Assembly (NCBI RefSeq): GCF_030053895.1
Contig: NZ_CP125781.1
Location: 2,604,001-2,668,000, forward strand
Length of the DNA stretch: 64,000 nt
Direction of reading: 5' to 3'
Origin: Trabulsiella odontotermitis
GTDB lineage: Bacteria > Pseudomonadota > Gammaproteobacteria > Enterobacterales > Enterobacteriaceae
Shown: piece after piece, positions 61,955 to 64,000 of the stretch
Layout: the number at the start of each line of letters is the position of its first letter
Numbering within the stretch: the stretch's first letter is position 1
The notes under the pieces: generated by a model
Seen by the model: only the letters and a program-made list of their open reading frames with translations
Told to the model about the DNA's origin: nothing
The model's database searches: none
Made by a program: the position numbers and the translations under genes

Positions 61955-62869
61955 TTAATACAATGAAGCTTCGCCCACAGGACGCGTTTTGAAGCGGCGA
62001 TGTACCCATAAATACTGTTCAGGTGCGCGCAAAATTTCCCGCTCGATCACTTTATTCATGTAGCACGCGGCGGCCAGTTCGTCATCCACCGGGTAGTCAT
62101 CCATCGCTTTGCTGATATAGAGGCGATAGCCCTGCTTACAGGGTTTGCGCACCATGGTGATGGTCAGCAGCGCGGAGCCGGACAGCTTCGACAGCACATA
62201 AGTGCCATTCGTCGTGGCGGCGTCAGGCACAGAGAAAAACGGCGCGAAGACGCTCCCTTTGCGACCATAATCCTGATCCGGAGCGAACCAGACCGCTTCA
62301 CCGGATTTCAGCGCCTGCACCAGGCCGCGAAGATTACGCCGGTCAATCATCGCCTTGTTCGAACGCAGACGCCCTTTCGTCTGTACCCATTCCATCAACG
62401 GACTGTTGTGCTGGCGATAGGTGGCCATCATTGGGCGACAAAGCCCCATCACACGGCCGCCCAGCTCCAGTGACATAAAATGAATACCGACCACCATCAC
62501 TCCTTTCCCGGCACCGAGCGCGCGAGTCAGGTTGTCGTATCCCTCAACGTCGAACCATTTCTTCACCCGGGCATCGCTCCAGAACCAGGCCATGCCGGTC
62601 TCGATAAGCCCCATGCCAAGTGAATGGAAATTCTGCTCCAGCAAACGCTCCCGCGCCGCCGTGCTCATTTCCGGAAAACAAAGTTCGATATTTCTGTCAG
62701 CAATGTGCGCCCGGCGTTTCAGAAAGCGACGAGACGCCGTTCCCATTGTTGAGCCAAGAAATGAGAGTACCGGATAGGGAAGCTGGACAAGGAGCCAGAG
62801 AATACCAAGACCAAACCAGGTGAACCAGTAACGGGGATGGAGTAGCGATCGATCAAATGCAACGGACAT
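61955..62869 (-). CDS. lpxP: Lipid A acyltransferase, LpxP-like (LpxL/HtrB family)
   Basis: A 304-residue inner-membrane acyltransferase with an N-terminal anchor (about 17-39) and the catalytic H-x4-E motif at His130/Glu135 in GIHFMSLELGG. It follows E. coli LpxP (palmitoleoyltransferase, cold-induced) more closely than LpxL: KWFDVEG, RVMGLCRPMMATYR, LMEWVQTKGR, VWFAPDQDYGRKGS, ATTNGTYVLSKLSG and the end RFKTRPVGEASLY. It probably adds a secondary acyl chain to Kdo2-lipid IVA. The genome may hold further LpxL/LpxP/LpxM genes elsewhere, making this an extra copy. Confidence 0.88.
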   Translation of the reverse strand: MSVAFDRSLLHPRYWFTWFGLGILWLLVQLPYPVLSFLGSTMGTASRRFLKRRAHIADRNIELCFPEMSTAARERLLEQNFHSLGMGLIETGMAWFWSDARVKKWFDVEGYDNLTRALGAGKGVMVVGIHFMSLELGGRVMGLCRPMMATYRQHNSPLMEWVQTKGRLRSNKAMIDRRNLRGLVQALKSGEAVWFAPDQDYGRKGSVFAPFFSVPDAATTNGTYVLSKLSGSALLTITMVRKPCKQGYRLYISKAMDDYPVDDELAAACYMNKVIEREILRAPEQYLWVHRRFKTRPVGEASLY

Positions 62870-63425
62870 AAAATTTTACCGTGAGCGTCAAAAAATTGGG
62901 TAACGCGTAAGAAAAAAATGAGTCCGCTCATCAGTCTTTTATGCGATACGTATAGCGCAAGTGACAGTGAACCAGTTGATCATCCCAACGTCCCCATGAC
63001 AAGGTGGTGACCACACATAAAACCTGCAACTGAGGCTGTAGCTACGCTGCGCACAGCATGCGCCTTTTAAGGTGAAAATAACAGAGCGCGATTGTAATTT
63101 TCAGAAAACATTACGCAAGAATAAGTTGAGTCTTAAAACAAATTTTTTCAGAGCTTTCGTTCTTTCATGAAGTATAAAACGTTGCGCTGCTGAAATAGAC
63201 AAGTCAGTAAGATGTGATTTTCCCTGGGATATTATGTCGGGAAAAGTAACAGGTGCGCGAATATCTGTCATTTATCATTCTGGCATTGTCATGACCCGGC
63301 AGATTAGTGCCAGGAAAGCTCACCTTTTTGCAAAGAGAGTAAACACCGTCACTTTGCGATAGAATGAGCGCATCATCACAATGAATCTTATGCTTAACCG
63401 CATGAAAATTAAGGAGTCATGACGA
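62870..63425. other. Divergent intergenic region, lpxP-like / glycosyltransferase
   Basis: These 556 bases hold no supported gene. They contain the promoters of two divergent envelope genes; no PhoP, RcsB or other operator could be named with confidence. An AAGGAG at 63411-63416 serves the right-hand gene. Confidence 0.4.
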
Positions 63426-64000
63426 GTGTTGTTCAAAAAGCTAAACAAGCAATACCGGCATATCACCGCGCGTCATAACATTGACTGGGCATCGGATGCG
63501 CCACAGGAAGGGACCCCTGTCAGCAGTATCATCATCCCTACCGTGGGTGAAGATTTTATTGAAGAGGCGCTGCTCAGCGCAAAATTCGCCTCACTAAACG
63601 CCGCCACGGCGAAAGAAATCGTCATCGTTACCGATCAACCTGTTGAGAAATTTAGCGACCTGCCTGCCAATACGCGGGTTGTCCGTTTAGAGATTAGCGT
63701 TCCGAATCCGAACCACAAATATGCGCAAATCTATAAAAGCAGAATGCTCAAGATTCAGGCGCCTTTGCAGGCTTCACCGGATTCAACTGGCGTGTTAATG
63801 ATTGACTCCGACCTCAATTTATTACGCGACCCGGCTTACAGGGTCAAAGAGGGGCGTCTTTACTCTTGTTTCAGAAAGGGAAGAATGGGCGCAAAATTCG
63901 AAAATGGACGTTATAAAAACGTCCCGGCCTATTATGCGTCAACGATTCGTCCCTCGCTGGAAGATCATGTGAACAGCACCTTCCTTGCCGCGACATATTC
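63426..64000 (+). CDS. Probable glycosyltransferase, 3' end beyond window
   Basis: An open frame of at least 191 residues running off the right edge. The start is taken at GTG 63426, nine bases after AAGGAG; the nearer ATG at 63419 opens only a 19-codon frame. VSSIIIPTVGEDFIEEALLS (about 32-51) resembles the first strand and helix of a GT-A fold, and LMIDSDLNLL carries a DxD-type motif at 127-129, which in this fold binds the metal and sugar nucleotide. No membrane segment is seen in this part. The acceptor is unknown; next to a lipid A acyltransferase gene, LPS or another surface glycan is the likely target. Confidence 0.6.
   Translation, partial: MLFKKLNKQYRHITARHNIDWASDAPQEGTPVSSIIIPTVGEDFIEEALLSAKFASLNAATAKEIVIVTDQPVEKFSDLPANTRVVRLEISVPNPNHKYAQIYKSRMLKIQAPLQASPDSTGVLMIDSDLNLLRDPAYRVKEGRLYSCFRKGRMGAKFENGRYKNVPAYYASTIRPSLEDHVNSTFLAATY

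Noticed and set aside
63419..63478. Small ORF from ATG 63419 before the right-edge gene
   Set aside because: Only 19 codons and very close to the AAGGAG; the same site is better spaced for the GTG at 63426, which opens a long glycosyltransferase-like frame.
1..64000. CRISPR arrays, prophage, IS elements, tRNA or rRNA genes
   Set aside because: No regularly spaced repeats, transposase or integrase reading frames, or recognisable tRNA/rRNA sequence were seen; only REP-type palindromes are present.

Overview
The window is a chromosomal segment of a member of the Enterobacteriaceae. Nearly every gene is a close relative of an Escherichia coli K-12 gene, in blocks with E. coli-like order: treA-ymgE-ycgR-emtA-ldcA-cvrA-dadXA-ycgB-fadR-nhaB-dsbB, then ycgNML-minCDE-rnd-fadD-yeaY-tsaB-yoaA-yoaB-yoaH-pabB-nudL-sdaA-pdeD-yoaE-manXYZ-yobD-mntP-rlmA-cspC-yobF-yebO-mgrB-yobH-kdgR-yebQ-htpX-prc-proQ-msrC-letAB-rsmF-yebVW-pphA. 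Protein divergence from E. coli and a chromosomal aerobactin locus point to the Enterobacter/Lelliottia/Leclercia/Citrobacter neighbourhood; the genus cannot be fixed from this sequence alone. There are no rRNA or tRNA genes, prophage, insertion sequences or CRISPR arrays.

Region by region. 1-14028: trehalose use, c-di-GMP flagellar brake (ycgR, with a near-consensus FliA promoter), peptidoglycan recycling (emtA, ldcA), cation/proton antiport (cvrA, nhaB), alanine catabolism (dadAX), fatty-acid control (fadR) and periplasmic disulfide formation (dsbB). 14056-23344: a complete aerobactin system, with a divergent ShiF-like exporter, iucABCD with overlapping start/stop codons, and the receptor iutA, behind a Fur-box-like promoter; it lies exactly between dsbB and ycgN with terminators on both sides. 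23398-40833: cell-division placement (minCDE), fatty-acid activation (fadD with a FadR operator), tRNA t6A synthesis (tsaB), a DinG-type helicase (yoaA), folate (pabB), serine degradation (sdaA) and c-di-GMP hydrolysis (pdeD).

41289-42756: the mannose PTS operon is broken. The 5' end of manX is joined to the 3' half of manY by what looks like a deletion of about 1.2 kb, while manZ is intact. 42814-47104: yobD; mntP with two MntR-type palindromes, a Fur box and a Mn-sensing yybP-ykoY leader; rlmA; cspC with a frameshift-shortened yobF; yebO; an intact mgrB; yobH. 47149-60795: kdgR, yebQ, envelope proteases htpX and prc, RNA chaperone proQ, msrC, the LetAB lipid-transport pair, rsmF, small proteins yebV/yebW and pphA.

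60950-64000: accessory envelope genes not found at this place in K-12: a VirK/YbjX-family gene, an LpxP-like lipid A acyltransferase and the start of a probable glycosyltransferase running off the right edge. This gene mix recalls the shf-virK-msbB2 envelope clusters of Shigella and enteroaggregative E. coli.
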